Source of the DNA: Lachnospiraceae bacterium | Lineage (GTDB): Bacteria; Bacillota; Clostridia; Lachnospirales; Lachnospiraceae | DNA: 33,427 nt | Reading direction: 5' to 3' | Assembly: GCA_022791815.1 (NCBI GenBank) | Contig: JAAVZU010000102.1 | Span: 1 to 33,427 of the forward strand | Shown: positions 24,429-32,808 of the stretch, piece after piece | How the letters are laid out: each line of letters opens with the position of its first letter | Numbering within the stretch: the stretch's first letter is position 1 | Notes under the pieces: generated by a model | What the model saw: the letters and a program-made list of their open reading frames with translations, nothing else | Databases searched by the model: none | Told to the model about the DNA's origin: nothing | Program-made: the position numbers and the translations under genes

Positions 24429-25616
24429 TTATGAACCATCAACAATCAGATGCATATTTTCCAAAAATTTCATTTGATATTCCTTTTCCTTTATTATTTT
24501 GCTTTCATTCTTTTCACATGCATATAAAAAATATTCATTTGTATTACAACTTTTAAAGACTAATAATTCTATATTCATTTCTTCCAGAAACTCTCTTAAA
24601 TCCACATTTCCCTTATATCTAAAAAAATAGTCTCCACAATATATAAACTTTGTTTCAATATATTGATAATTTTCCTTTTGATAATCTTTATAATCTTTTC
24701 TGGCTAATGTACTAATATCTCCATAATCCACTACAGACATCAGAGCTATCATTACATATATTAGAATTGAAATCCCTATAAAATTAGATAAAACGGAATC
24801 TAAATTAATTCCCCAATACATATATTTCCAAATAAAACCCAAGATAATAACTATTCCAATTATTACATAAACACCCATCTGAAAATATCTGTCATAACCT
24901 AAATGAAATAAAAGGTTTTGTATGTTATTATCTTTATCTGCGAAAAAATTCATGATAGGATGGATAAGCCGCTGTAACAAACAGTAAAGTCCAAATAATG
25001 CAACTAAAAAATAACCATAAAAGGGATAATCGCCATCATATTTCTCATAAATATCTTTTGTCTTTTCATTTATTTTCTTGCCTTTTATAGCATTATTAAT
25101 AGAATTCACAATCACTAACGGTTCTTCTCCCATAAATATGGCTGGGACTTTTAATAAAATTCTTTTTTTCCCTTCCCGCAATAAAATTATCCTCTTTAAT
25201 ACAAAGCTAACCCGAATCGCACCTGCTCTGGAGTCAGATTCTTCTTCTTTATATTTTGCTATATAAATGTCACGAATAGGAATGATCCTTTTTCTAAACA
25301 TTCTATATTCTACAACAAAGGATTGGTTTACAAGGATGGGACCTACTAACAATGGTCTGGTGCGAAAGGAAACTCTCTCTGCCTCACTTAATTCACTAAA
25401 TTTCTTTTGTAACTTCTTCCTTGTCACTATCTGTATAATAACCATAACACTTTCTATTAATAAAACTGCCAAGCCAACATATGATAATATTTTCAAATTT
25501 GATTTTTTAGAATCCGAATAAACATATAATGTTAATTCACAAAATAGCAAAAAAGGAAGTATGGTATAAAACAAATAAATACTTTTTTGTCGTTTAAAAT
25601 TATCCTCTATATTCAA
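24429..25616 (-). CDS. Multi-pass membrane protein, function unknown
   Basis: 395 residues starting at TTG, with GGAG 9 bases upstream. Two hydrophobic segments at the N terminus (SIYLFYTILPFLLFCELTLYV and ILSYVGLAVLLIESVMVIIQ), a soluble domain of about 130 residues (PH-like in layout, with RTRPLLVGPILVNQSFVVEY), then four segments (for example FYGYFLVALFGLYCLLQ, VYVIIGIVIILGFIWKYMYW) and a C-terminal soluble part. No family recognised. It lies in the accessory array 18 bases after the frameshifted mini-gene, so it is probably co-transcribed with it. Confidence 0.6.
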   Translation of the reverse strand: MNIEDNFKRQKSIYLFYTILPFLLFCELTLYVYSDSKKSNLKILSYVGLAVLLIESVMVIIQIVTRKKLQKKFSELSEAERVSFRTRPLLVGPILVNQSFVVEYRMFRKRIIPIRDIYIAKYKEEESDSRAGAIRVSFVLKRIILLREGKKRILLKVPAIFMGEEPLVIVNSINNAIKGKKINEKTKDIYEKYDGDYPFYGYFLVALFGLYCLLQRLIHPIMNFFADKDNNIQNLLFHLGYDRYFQMGVYVIIGIVIILGFIWKYMYWGINLDSVLSNFIGISILIYVMIALMSVVDYGDISTLARKDYKDYQKENYQYIETKFIYCGDYFFRYKGNVDLREFLEEMNIELLVFKSCNTNEYFLYACEKNESKIIKEKEYQMKFLENMHLIVDGS

Positions 25617-25634
25617 ATAAATTCATCTCCTCAA

Positions 25635-25753
25635 TTATTCTTCAGTAAAAAAATTTTTCATAAAATCCAATACTTTTTCTTTTCTGCTACATTCGGGACA
25701 AGTATATGTTCTTCATCAAGTAATTCTCTATGTTCTTCATCCATATCCCACAT
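25635..25753 (-). pseudogene. Frameshifted mini-gene for a 39-residue zinc-knuckle protein
   Basis: ATG at 25753 has AGGAGG in front. Frame 1 reads MWDMDEEHRELLDEEHI. Then, at about 25699-25706, one base is missing (or two are extra) and the next frame continues CPECSRKEKVLDFMKNFF to a stop at 25635. The joined reading frame would be 40 codons with a CPEC metal-knuckle half. The 119-base span fits exactly one missing base. Whether the original was independent or part of the neighbouring gene is unknown. Confidence 0.55.
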
Positions 25754-25812
25754 TTTGTCTTCGTTCCTCCTATAGCTGAACTGTTACACTAATCTTTTGT
25801 AAATTATACCAT

Positions 25813-26436
25813 TCATTTTAGGTCATTAATTTCTTGCAAGACCTCTTTGATATTTCTTGTTTCATTTAGTTTACTTATTATTTCATCATCTATGGAAGCT
25901 CCTTTATATACTTTTTTAACAATATCCATATTTAGTTCTTGTTCATAATAGTCTTCTGCCCATTCACACCATTCTTTGGCACTTTCCCTAATATATCCAA
26001 GTAAATACTCTTTCCCACCATCATCATCATCATACAAAGTTTCATTTTGATACCATTTTTCAGTATCATCTACACACCACATACAGAATGTTGTTTCATT
26101 CCGTCCATCTTCATTTCCAACTAATTCAAGAAATTCTGATGGTGCATTCTTATAAATCTGTTTATAAAAATCCTCATTCCATTCATCTGCTCCAAACTGG
26201 TTCCATTTACTTTCATGATCAAATCCCTTCATATACGCTCCATCAGGTGTAATAAAGATAATTAAAGAGTCTCCAGAGCCATTATCCACAATATACATAT
26301 AACCATTCTCCATCTTTTGCATTGTTGTAATTCTCAAATAGTCTTCCTCTTTCGGGCACATAATAATATCCAAAATTGTCATTTTGTGAAGGGTTTGTTT
26401 TAATTTTGCTTTTGATAAATATTGCAAATTTTTCAT
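25813..26436 (-). CDS. Accessory protein of unknown function, immunity-like
   Basis: 207 residues, soluble and acidic. Features are MCPKEEDYLRITTMQKMENGYMY near residue 26, and a tryptophan-rich middle with KWNQFGADEWNEDF, FCMWCVDDTEKWYQ and a DDDDGG run. It resembles the general style of SMI1/KNR4-like or other toxin-immunity proteins, but I cannot place it in a family. GAAAGG abuts the ATG, so the ribosome site is poor. It lies upstream of the mini-gene in the accessory array. Confidence 0.6.
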   Translation of the reverse strand: MKNLQYLSKAKLKQTLHKMTILDIIMCPKEEDYLRITTMQKMENGYMYIVDNGSGDSLIIFITPDGAYMKGFDHESKWNQFGADEWNEDFYKQIYKNAPSEFLELVGNEDGRNETTFCMWCVDDTEKWYQNETLYDDDDGGKEYLLGYIRESAKEWCEWAEDYYEQELNMDIVKKVYKGASIDDEIISKLNETRNIKEVLQEINDLK

Positions 26437-26794
26437 CCTTTCTCTACTATATTAAACAATAAATGTAATACACAACATAGCAATCAACTTTTATTTCTCA
26501 GGTCACACGCAAATTAAATGCGTGTTTCTACCCGAATAGTTACCAATAATTTTTATTAATTATTTAAAAAAATCGTAAACATTCAACCTTTTTATTTATA
26601 TTTTACCAGAATATCTACTCAGAAGTAATATTGGTTGGATCATCACTTCTGATAAACCGATAACTGTTTGGTACAATTGGTCTCGTGTTGTTTGTATATT
26701 AAAATACATTATTCAGATCTAACTCCTCCTTTTTCTTAATTCTTTATGTATTCCATAATTCATTTTTCCCAGTGACAACTGGTCAGCCCCCACG
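26437..26794. other. 358-bp gap in the accessory array
   Basis: Contains the small open frame listed at 26596-26709, an ACACGCA-N7-TGCGTGT hairpin (26505-26525) and a TCAGAAGT/ACTTCTGA inverted repeat (26619-26652). No convincing intact gene; it may be the scar of a lost immunity gene. Confidence 0.5.
26596..26709 (-). CDS. Possible 37-residue remnant
   Basis: Reads MYFNIQTTRDQLYQTVIGLS and on to a stop after SGKI. AGGAGG lies upstream but 15 bases away, too far for comfort. Could be the start of a lost gene or chance; no family. Confidence 0.25.
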   Translation of the reverse strand: MYFNIQTTRDQLYQTVIGLSEVMIQPILLLSRYSGKI

Positions 26795-27268
26795 CTACAT
26801 TACAACAAAATAACCATCTAGATAATTTCCCTCCCATGCACAAGGGAAATAGCCTTGTTTATAAACATCAAATACGGCTGTAAAAAATCCATTTATGTTT
26901 AATATTCTTTCTATACATGCCCATGATATATCCCGCTTAACCATATCAAGAATTTCATAATCCAATCCTGTTTCCTGCCCTAAATGCTGCCTTGTAATAA
27001 ATTCGCTCCATTTTTCCCAGACTATAGTTCCAATAGAAGAGGATATGGCAGAAAAGGTTTCATCTATCTGTCCTTCTCCTATCTTTTCACTTGCTATATC
27101 CTCTAACATAAATACATTGGGTTCCCACACTGCCAGCATTTTTTCATTCCAATTGTCATACGCTTCAAAAACAGAAAACACCATTTTATATTTTTTATTC
27201 GGCATTCCACTATTTTCAAACCAATTAATCTGTCTTAATTCGTCTAAGAAGTTTGTTATATCTGTCAT
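26795..27268 (-). CDS. Immunity-like cytoplasmic protein, function unknown
   Basis: 157 residues. Starts with FLDELRQINWFENSGMPNKK, continues with a helical acidic region, and ends with the block YFPCAWEGNYLDGYFVVM. That ending, proline-cysteine-x-tryptophan-x-glycine near the C terminus, recurs in small cytoplasmic proteins often found beside polymorphic toxins. The resemblance is weak and no function is assigned. AGGT lies upstream. Confidence 0.6.
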   Translation of the reverse strand: MTDITNFLDELRQINWFENSGMPNKKYKMVFSVFEAYDNWNEKMLAVWEPNVFMLEDIASEKIGEGQIDETFSAISSSIGTIVWEKWSEFITRQHLGQETGLDYEILDMVKRDISWACIERILNINGFFTAVFDVYKQGYFPCAWEGNYLDGYFVVM

Positions 27269-27333
27269 AAAATTTTACCTATTCTAATTTCTTCTACACT
27301 TTATTTACATTTTAATAACCATTTTTTATCTGC

Positions 27334-27816
27334 TTAATCCTGTGGGTTTACCTCAATTCCCCAGCCTTTAAGTTTTTCTATCAATTCTTTTGGCGGCTCA
27401 TGATACATATTAAAAGTTATGTATTTGAGATTCGGGAATTGTTTGATTTCTTGTTCACTGATATCAACAATATCAAAATCTTTTCCATCGTCAAAATACT
27501 CCTCAAAATCAAGCCATTGTGGGTTAATATGAAAATATACATCCAGTTCGTCTCCAACATAAAGTTCTGTCACCTTACCTGCAAGAGAACAAGGAATTTT
27601 TAATTCCTGAAAATATGTATTACCCTTTTCTATATATGGCATTAATCTTTTTATGGATTCTTCATCTGAAACTTCTGCAACATCTTCATATTGTTCAAAA
27701 TATGCATCTCCACCATTATATTTACTTCCTAAAAGTTCAAGTTCATACATAAGCAACTGTATTACTGCAAGTTTAAATGGATAATTGTCAAATACTAAAA
27801 ATTCTTTTTCTTTCAT
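27334..27816 (-). CDS. DUF6892-like accessory protein
   Basis: 160 residues, acidic, soluble. Starts with VFDNYPFKLAVIQLLMYELE and has DIVDISEQEIKQFPNLKYIT near residue 115, which resembles the DUF6892 family. GGAG precedes the ATG by 11 bases and lies inside the end of the ADP-ribosylglycohydrolase gene. The ATG is only one base after that stop, so the two are translationally coupled. An immunity role is inferred from the array only. Confidence 0.6.
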   Translation of the reverse strand: MKEKEFLVFDNYPFKLAVIQLLMYELELLGSKYNGGDAYFEQYEDVAEVSDEESIKRLMPYIEKGNTYFQELKIPCSLAGKVTELYVGDELDVYFHINPQWLDFEEYFDDGKDFDIVDISEQEIKQFPNLKYITFNMYHEPPKELIEKLKGWGIEVNPQD

Positions 27817-27817
27817 C

Positions 27818-28753
27818 TTAATTTTCTCCTTTTAAAAGTGTGATAAGTTTTTCTACTTCTTCTTTTCCTCTCAAGGAATGATACCAGCGGCTTGGTATAT
27901 TCTCAAATCCAAATAATATTCCCGCAAGTCCTCCTGTCACACATGCTGTCGTGTCTGTATCATCACCAAGCATAATTGCCTGTTTTACAGCTTCCTCATA
28001 ATTTCCAGCCCGTTTCATAATCATAAATGCACTTCTAAGGCAGTCCACCACATATCCTGAACCATTTCCTACCCAAGGTTCATCTGGCCGTACACTCCAT
28101 TCCAATTCCTGCTCATATTCCGGCATTTCTTTATAAATGCTCTGCAATACTTGAATAGCATGTTCCAAAGCCTTGCTAAACTCTAAACTATTTAGCAGAA
28201 AACGTGCAACAAGACAGTACAATCCACAACATACCTGATTACATATATTCCCATGAGTAATCAGACATTGGCTGTGTGCATCCATAACTAATTCCTTATC
28301 TGTGCCAGTATGCCAAAGAGCAAGAGGAAGCACTCTCATAAGGGCACCATTTCCTTTGCCATCTGGTCGTATGATACCACATTTTTCCGATGCCATACCA
28401 GACTTATAAGCCATCAGTGCTTCACCTGTCTGTATTCCAATATCAAAGACCACACCATCTACTGCCCACATTCCCTCCTGATACCAGAATAACAGCTTGT
28501 CCGAAAAATCCTTTAAACAAAATTTACCACAAGTTATTATACTATCTAACAAACAGAGTGCCTGTGCACCATCATCAGACCATGTTCCTGGCTCTATTCC
28601 TCTATGTGCCCTGTGAAAGCCAGAAGGTGGTATCATTTCAATATCATTATATGACGGAATTTCTTCTGCCAAATGAAATTCATAAGGAACACCTAAGGCA
28701 TCGCCGATCAGCAGTCCATATAATCCACCTTGTAATTTGTTGTATGTTTCCAC
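27818..28753 (-). CDS. ADP-ribosylglycohydrolase family protein
   Basis: About 311 residues from the GTG at 28753, which has GAAGGG 8 bases upstream; the longer TTG start at 28789 has no ribosome site. The DraG/ARH fold is evident: LYGLLIGDALGVPYEF at the N terminus, EPGTWSDDGAQALCL (first metal aspartates), and near the C terminus LGDDTDTTACVTGGLAGILFG (second metal aspartates). These enzymes remove ADP-ribose from arginine or related residues and can protect against ADP-ribosylating toxins, for which they serve as immunity proteins in polymorphic toxin systems. Its position in an array of small accessory genes and a NADAR remnant fits this. Confidence 0.92.
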   Translation of the reverse strand: METYNKLQGGLYGLLIGDALGVPYEFHLAEEIPSYNDIEMIPPSGFHRAHRGIEPGTWSDDGAQALCLLDSIITCGKFCLKDFSDKLLFWYQEGMWAVDGVVFDIGIQTGEALMAYKSGMASEKCGIIRPDGKGNGALMRVLPLALWHTGTDKELVMDAHSQCLITHGNICNQVCCGLYCLVARFLLNSLEFSKALEHAIQVLQSIYKEMPEYEQELEWSVRPDEPWVGNGSGYVVDCLRSAFMIMKRAGNYEEAVKQAIMLGDDTDTTACVTGGLAGILFGFENIPSRWYHSLRGKEEVEKLITLLKGEN

Positions 28754-28811
28754 TTTATCATTCCCTTCTAAATAATTATTAACATTCAAATAATTTATCA
28801 GGATTTTCTAT

Positions 28812-29156
28812 TTACAAAGCCTCACTATTCACACCTTCAAACCTAAAATTTTCTGAATCTTCCTCATAAGAAAAAATAACGTCCAAGCCCAAATAGTCAT
28901 CTTTATAACCCAGATCAGTTCCAAGAAAAGCAGTCTCAATACTTAGAAAATCTGCATCTTCAAAATTAATTTCTCTTAAATACCATTCCCCAGTAAGAAA
29001 GCATCTTCTTGGAAACATATCTTCTTCATCATTGCATAAGTCATCACAATTTACATAATCCCTAATTTCCTTTTCCACTATTTCCATAATGTTGTCTTCA
29101 TGTGCCTTAAATAACTTTTCTAATTCAGAATTACCAAACATAACTCTTGGCTGCAA
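28812..29156 (-). CDS. C-terminal part of a gene interrupted by a MITE-like element
   Basis: 114 residues from a TTG with no ribosome site. The reading frame continues upstream without a stop to FFYENQLQPRVMFG, which suggests a longer protein. Just beyond lies the insertion element, and beyond it a correctly signalled start (29380) reading MLEIKRIFLTEPNLNNE. Joining the two across the element needs one extra T in a run of seven. The protein is acidic (CNDEEDMF, FSYEEDSENFRF), of unknown family and immunity-like. Confidence 0.5.
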   Translation of the reverse strand: MQPRVMFGNSELEKLFKAHEDNIMEIVEKEIRDYVNCDDLCNDEEDMFPRRCFLTGEWYLREINFEDADFLSIETAFLGTDLGYKDDYLGLDVIFSYEEDSENFRFEGVNSEAL

Positions 29157-29182
29157 CTGATTCTCATAAAAAAATGTTCATT

Positions 29183-29327
29183 GTTACTGTTCACTCACAA
29201 GCTTGACACTTGCTGTCAAGCTATGTGCCAAGAACATAAAACAACCAAGAATCCAGCCTTTCGCCATAGGCGAATTCTAAATAGGCTGGATTCCGTAACT
29301 GTTTGCACCGTAGGTGTGAACAGTTAC
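29183..29327. mobile_element. MITE-like element of about 145 bp
   Basis: Ends GTTACTGTTCACTC and, inverted, GTAACTGTTCACAC form terminal inverted repeats (12 of 14). The flanks TGTTCATT and TATTCATT match at seven of eight bases, which suggests a target duplication. Inside are AGCTTGACA-N5-TGTCAAGCT, and GAATCCAGCCT...AGGCTGGATTC enclosing TTCGCC/GGCGAA. It encodes nothing and interrupts the gene between 29327-29380 and 28812-29156. A partial relative is at 23117. Confidence 0.7.
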
Positions 29328-29380
29328 TATTCATTATTTAGATTTGGTTCTGTTAAAAAAATACGTTTAATTTCAAGCAT
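29327..29380 (-). pseudogene. N-terminal fragment of the interrupted gene
   Basis: ATG at 29380 with GGAGG 8 bases upstream, reading MLEIKRIFLTEPNLNNE and then a TAG created at the junction with the MITE-like element. The ATG overlaps the end of the NADAR remnant (ATGCTTGA), as coupled genes in an operon do. Confidence 0.6.
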
Positions 29381-29549
29381 ACAATCTACCTCCATCAAAA
29401 TTTAATAATGTATCTCTTACCTGCATCAATGCACACCCTAATAAATTCTGCCCACGCCATTTGGTTGGATTATCAACTCACTCTTCGGAAGCTGCCATTT
29501 TTATCCCTCATATCTAAGCAGATCTCACATTCTCCATAAATTTCAACAT
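29373..29549 (-). pseudogene. Degenerate NADAR-domain remnant
   Basis: In one frame, from 29516 down, the sequence reads stop-I-stop-GIKMAASEE-stop-VDNPTKWRGQNLLGCALMQV and on through RDTLLNFDGG to a TGA at 29373-29375. The block W-x-G-x-N-L-L-G-x-A-L-M-x-V-R is the conserved end of NADAR (YbiA-like) domains, and I-[W]-G-I fits the preceding segment if the TGA at 29508-29510 was TGG. Three nonsense codons (29514-29516, 29508-29510, 29478-29480) and no N-terminal half are present. NADAR enzymes cleave N-glycosidic bonds, and some remove ADP-ribose from guanine. The frame ends overlapping the next start. Confidence 0.7.
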
Positions 29550-29554
29550 GATTT

Positions 29555-32500
29555 TTATATTTTACCATAACTTGACTCAGATTCAGCCACCTTCATCAAA
29601 TTACTATTCTCTGGCATCTCATAAACAACGCTCTTATGTTCCTCTACAAAACTCGCTGAACCTCCTATACCAAAGTACTTCTCAAAGAAAGCCTTCAATT
29701 TCTCAATAACACCTTGCTTCTTCTGATCTCGGCCACCCCCAAATCTGGATACTGGTGGCAGAATCTTCTCAATGTCTGTACCTTCAGTCTTAATTTCTCC
29801 ATCACGGAAAGCATTCTCTATAAACTTTCGTGTTTCTTTCGGCTTTAGATGTTCCTCGGCAATAAGTGCTTTAAGTTCTTCCTCTCTCATACCAATAACA
29901 TAATCATGCCACTCTGCCATAACATCTTCTACATCATTAATCCCTGCAATAAATGTTTCGATAAGAGCTTTCTTACTACGAAGTTCCGGGCTGGCATCCA
30001 TTGCTTTATTAATTGTAATAAGAACCTCTTTATCTTCCTGATGGCTGTCGTGATACTTCTTCACAAGCATAAGGATATAATCAATATTGATTTCTATTTG
30101 CTTTATAAGCTCAACTTCAAAAACAATGTCATCAATAATATCTGTGCTTTCTCCCTGTTCGCATTTACGTGTCCACTCATCACGAAGATCCTGATATCTT
30201 CCCAAGTAATCCTGTAAATCTCGTTCTGTAATAAGTTCTTTTCCAGAAAATTCATCAAAAGATACCAGCAGATTTCTCATACGAAGAATTGCACCAAATA
30301 AAGCTATAAAATCTTTCTGATTCTGTTCTCCTATTATCTGTGGTTCTGATAACGGAAACTTCTCTGCCAAATCTCCCATAAGATCCACATATCCCGGCAT
30401 ATCTTTTCCATCTACAGATTGATATCCATAGTAGTAGTCCTTAAAACTATTTAACAGAACAATGCCACCTGCATTCTTATCACCAAACAATGAAATAGCA
30501 CTGTCTACTCTCTTCTGTAAATTACGAAAACATACGATATTACCAAATGTTTTGATGGAATTAAGAATACGATTCGTTCTGGAGAATGCCTGGATAAGTC
30601 CATGCATCTTCAAATTCTTATCAACCCATAACGTATTAAGCGTTGTTGCATCAAATCCTGTCAGGAACATATTTACCACTATCAGCAAATCCAGTTCTTT
30701 ATTCTTCATACGGAGAGACACATCTTTATAATAGTTCTGAAACTTATCGCTGGATGTATCATAGGCAGTATGGAATTCTTTATTATAATCCTCAATTGCA
30801 GCCTCCAAGAAATCTCTGGATGGCTTGTCCAGTGCCGATGTATCCTCTGAGTTTTCTTCATCCAGTATTCCATCTGATTCTTCTTCATTTGCTCCATAAC
30901 TAAAGATGGTTGCAATTTTTAGTTTCTTAGTTGGATCTGTCTCCATCTGTTTTTTGAATTCTTCATAATAAAGTTTTGCCATTGGGACAGATGCTACCGC
31001 AAAAATGGAATTAAATCCACTTACTCTCTGCTTTCTCTTTATCTCTTCTACAACTCCATTTTTTCCAGATGCCACTTCTTTGATATTTGTCAGAGTGTTA
31101 TAAATATAGGTCTTATCACCACGATACGTTTTCTGGTCAAAATGTTGCAAAATATAAGCAGTAACCTTAGATATTCTCTCAGGTGCCATCATTGCTTTTT
31201 CTCGATTGATGTCCCAAACCATTTCGTCATCAATTTCTTCTTCCTCTTTCATGGTAGAAATATAATCCACTCGGAAAGGAAGTACATTTTTATCATTGAT
31301 TGCGTCAACGATGGTATATGTATGCAGCTGATCACCAAAGGTCTGACCAGTTGTAAAGAACTCTGGATTCTTAGCTCGTCCAGAATTTACAGCAAATATT
31401 GGCGTACCAGTAAAACCAAACAAATGATACTTCTTAAAATTCTTCACAATAACCGTATGCATATCACCAAACTGGCTACGATGACATTCATCAAATATAA
31501 TAACCACATGCTTATCATAGACTGGATGATTTGCATTTTTCTTAACAAAGGTCGCTAACTTCTGAATAGTTGTAATAATAATCTTGTAATCATGATGATT
31601 ACCCTTTTTATCCTTATCTTCCAACTGATTCTTTAAAATTGCTGTGGAAGTATTACTGTTAGCTGCACCTTTTTCAAATCGGTCATATTCTTTCATTGTC
31701 TGGTAATCCAAATCTTTACGATCCACAACAAATAAAACCTTATCTATGTATGGAAGTTGACTTGCAATTCTTGCTGTCTTAAAAGAGGTCAGTGTCTTAC
31801 CTGAACCCGTAGTATGCCAAATATATCCACCACCAGCAACAGAACCATATTTCTTATAATTATTTGCAATTTCAATTCGATTGATAATTCGCTCTGTGGC
31901 AGTAATCTGATATGGGCGCATAACCATAAGCGTATTCTCTGAGGTGAATATACAATATTTCGTTAGGATATTCAGTAATGAATGCTTTGCAAAGAATGTC
32001 TTGGTAAAGTCAATCAAATCTGGAATCACACGATTATTTGAATCCGCCCAGAATAATGTAAATTCAAAACTATTGCTTGTATTTTTCTTTTTACTCTTAC
32101 CTGCTTTCACCTCGTTAATTGCATTATCCCTGGTACTATTGGAGTAATACTTTGTGTTTGTACCATTAGAGATAACAAATATCTGCACATATTCATACAG
32201 CCCACTTCCTGCCCAGAAACTATCTCTCCGGTAACGATTGATCTGATTAAATGCCTCACGAATAGGTACACCTCTACGCTTTAGCTCTACATGAACAAGA
32301 GGCAATCCATTGACAAGAATTGTAACATCATAGCGATTGTCATAAGCTGCACCATCATCCTTGCCAAGTACATACTGATTGATTACCTGAAGACGATTGT
32401 TATGTATATTCTTCTTATCAATCACAGTAATGTTCTTGGTAGTACCATCATCTCTAACAAAGCTCTTAACATTATCCTCCTGAATCGTTCGTGTCTTCTC

Positions 32501-32806
32501 TACGATATGCTCATTAGGATTTGCAATGTAGGTCTTAAAGAATCTATCCCATTCATTATCTGTGAATTGATAATTGTTTAATTCAGAAATTCGGGTGCGA
32601 AGATTTGCTATCAAATCTTTTTCTGAATGAATTTTCAGGTACTCATATCCCTGCTCGCAGAGCATCTTAATAAATTCTTTTTCAAGCTCTGCCTCACTTT
32701 GATAATGGTCTGAACGAGCCTTCACTGGCTCATACTGTGTTACTACTGTATTTTCGTTTGTTTCGGCTACAATGTTAAAATAAGGCACATTAATCACCTC
32801 TCCCAC
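29555..32806 (-). CDS. hsdR: Type I restriction enzyme, R (HsdR) subunit
   Basis: About 1083 residues, the usual HsdR length. The N-terminal nuclease has the PD-(D/E)XK pattern as NRYDVTILVNGLPLVHVELK, near residue 158-177. The helicase motor follows: Walker A HTTGSGKTLTSFKTAR near residue 330, DECHRSQFGDMH (motif II), FGFTGTPI (motif III), and QAFSRTNRIL (motif VI). It translocates DNA and cuts it away from unmethylated sites, needing HsdM and HsdS. The frame opens with GTG at 32806, with further GTGs at 32797 and 32788; GGGAGAGG favours 32788. It starts two bases after hsdS. Confidence 0.96.
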   Translation of the reverse strand: MGEVINVPYFNIVAETNENTVVTQYEPVKARSDHYQSEAELEKEFIKMLCEQGYEYLKIHSEKDLIANLRTRISELNNYQFTDNEWDRFFKTYIANPNEHIVEKTRTIQEDNVKSFVRDDGTTKNITVIDKKNIHNNRLQVINQYVLGKDDGAAYDNRYDVTILVNGLPLVHVELKRRGVPIREAFNQINRYRRDSFWAGSGLYEYVQIFVISNGTNTKYYSNSTRDNAINEVKAGKSKKKNTSNSFEFTLFWADSNNRVIPDLIDFTKTFFAKHSLLNILTKYCIFTSENTLMVMRPYQITATERIINRIEIANNYKKYGSVAGGGYIWHTTGSGKTLTSFKTARIASQLPYIDKVLFVVDRKDLDYQTMKEYDRFEKGAANSNTSTAILKNQLEDKDKKGNHHDYKIIITTIQKLATFVKKNANHPVYDKHVVIIFDECHRSQFGDMHTVIVKNFKKYHLFGFTGTPIFAVNSGRAKNPEFFTTGQTFGDQLHTYTIVDAINDKNVLPFRVDYISTMKEEEEIDDEMVWDINREKAMMAPERISKVTAYILQHFDQKTYRGDKTYIYNTLTNIKEVASGKNGVVEEIKRKQRVSGFNSIFAVASVPMAKLYYEEFKKQMETDPTKKLKIATIFSYGANEEESDGILDEENSEDTSALDKPSRDFLEAAIEDYNKEFHTAYDTSSDKFQNYYKDVSLRMKNKELDLLIVVNMFLTGFDATTLNTLWVDKNLKMHGLIQAFSRTNRILNSIKTFGNIVCFRNLQKRVDSAISLFGDKNAGGIVLLNSFKDYYYGYQSVDGKDMPGYVDLMGDLAEKFPLSEPQIIGEQNQKDFIALFGAILRMRNLLVSFDEFSGKELITERDLQDYLGRYQDLRDEWTRKCEQGESTDIIDDIVFEVELIKQIEINIDYILMLVKKYHDSHQEDKEVLITINKAMDASPELRSKKALIETFIAGINDVEDVMAEWHDYVIGMREEELKALIAEEHLKPKETRKFIENAFRDGEIKTEGTDIEKILPPVSRFGGGRDQKKQGVIEKLKAFFEKYFGIGGSASFVEEHKSVVYEMPENSNLMKVAESESSYGKI

Positions 32807-32808
32807 TT

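Noticed and set aside
29547-29570. 31-codon frame MVKYKNHVEIYGECEIC overlapping the hsdR end
   Set aside because: It runs in a different frame over the NADAR remnant, which has a better family match; likely chance.
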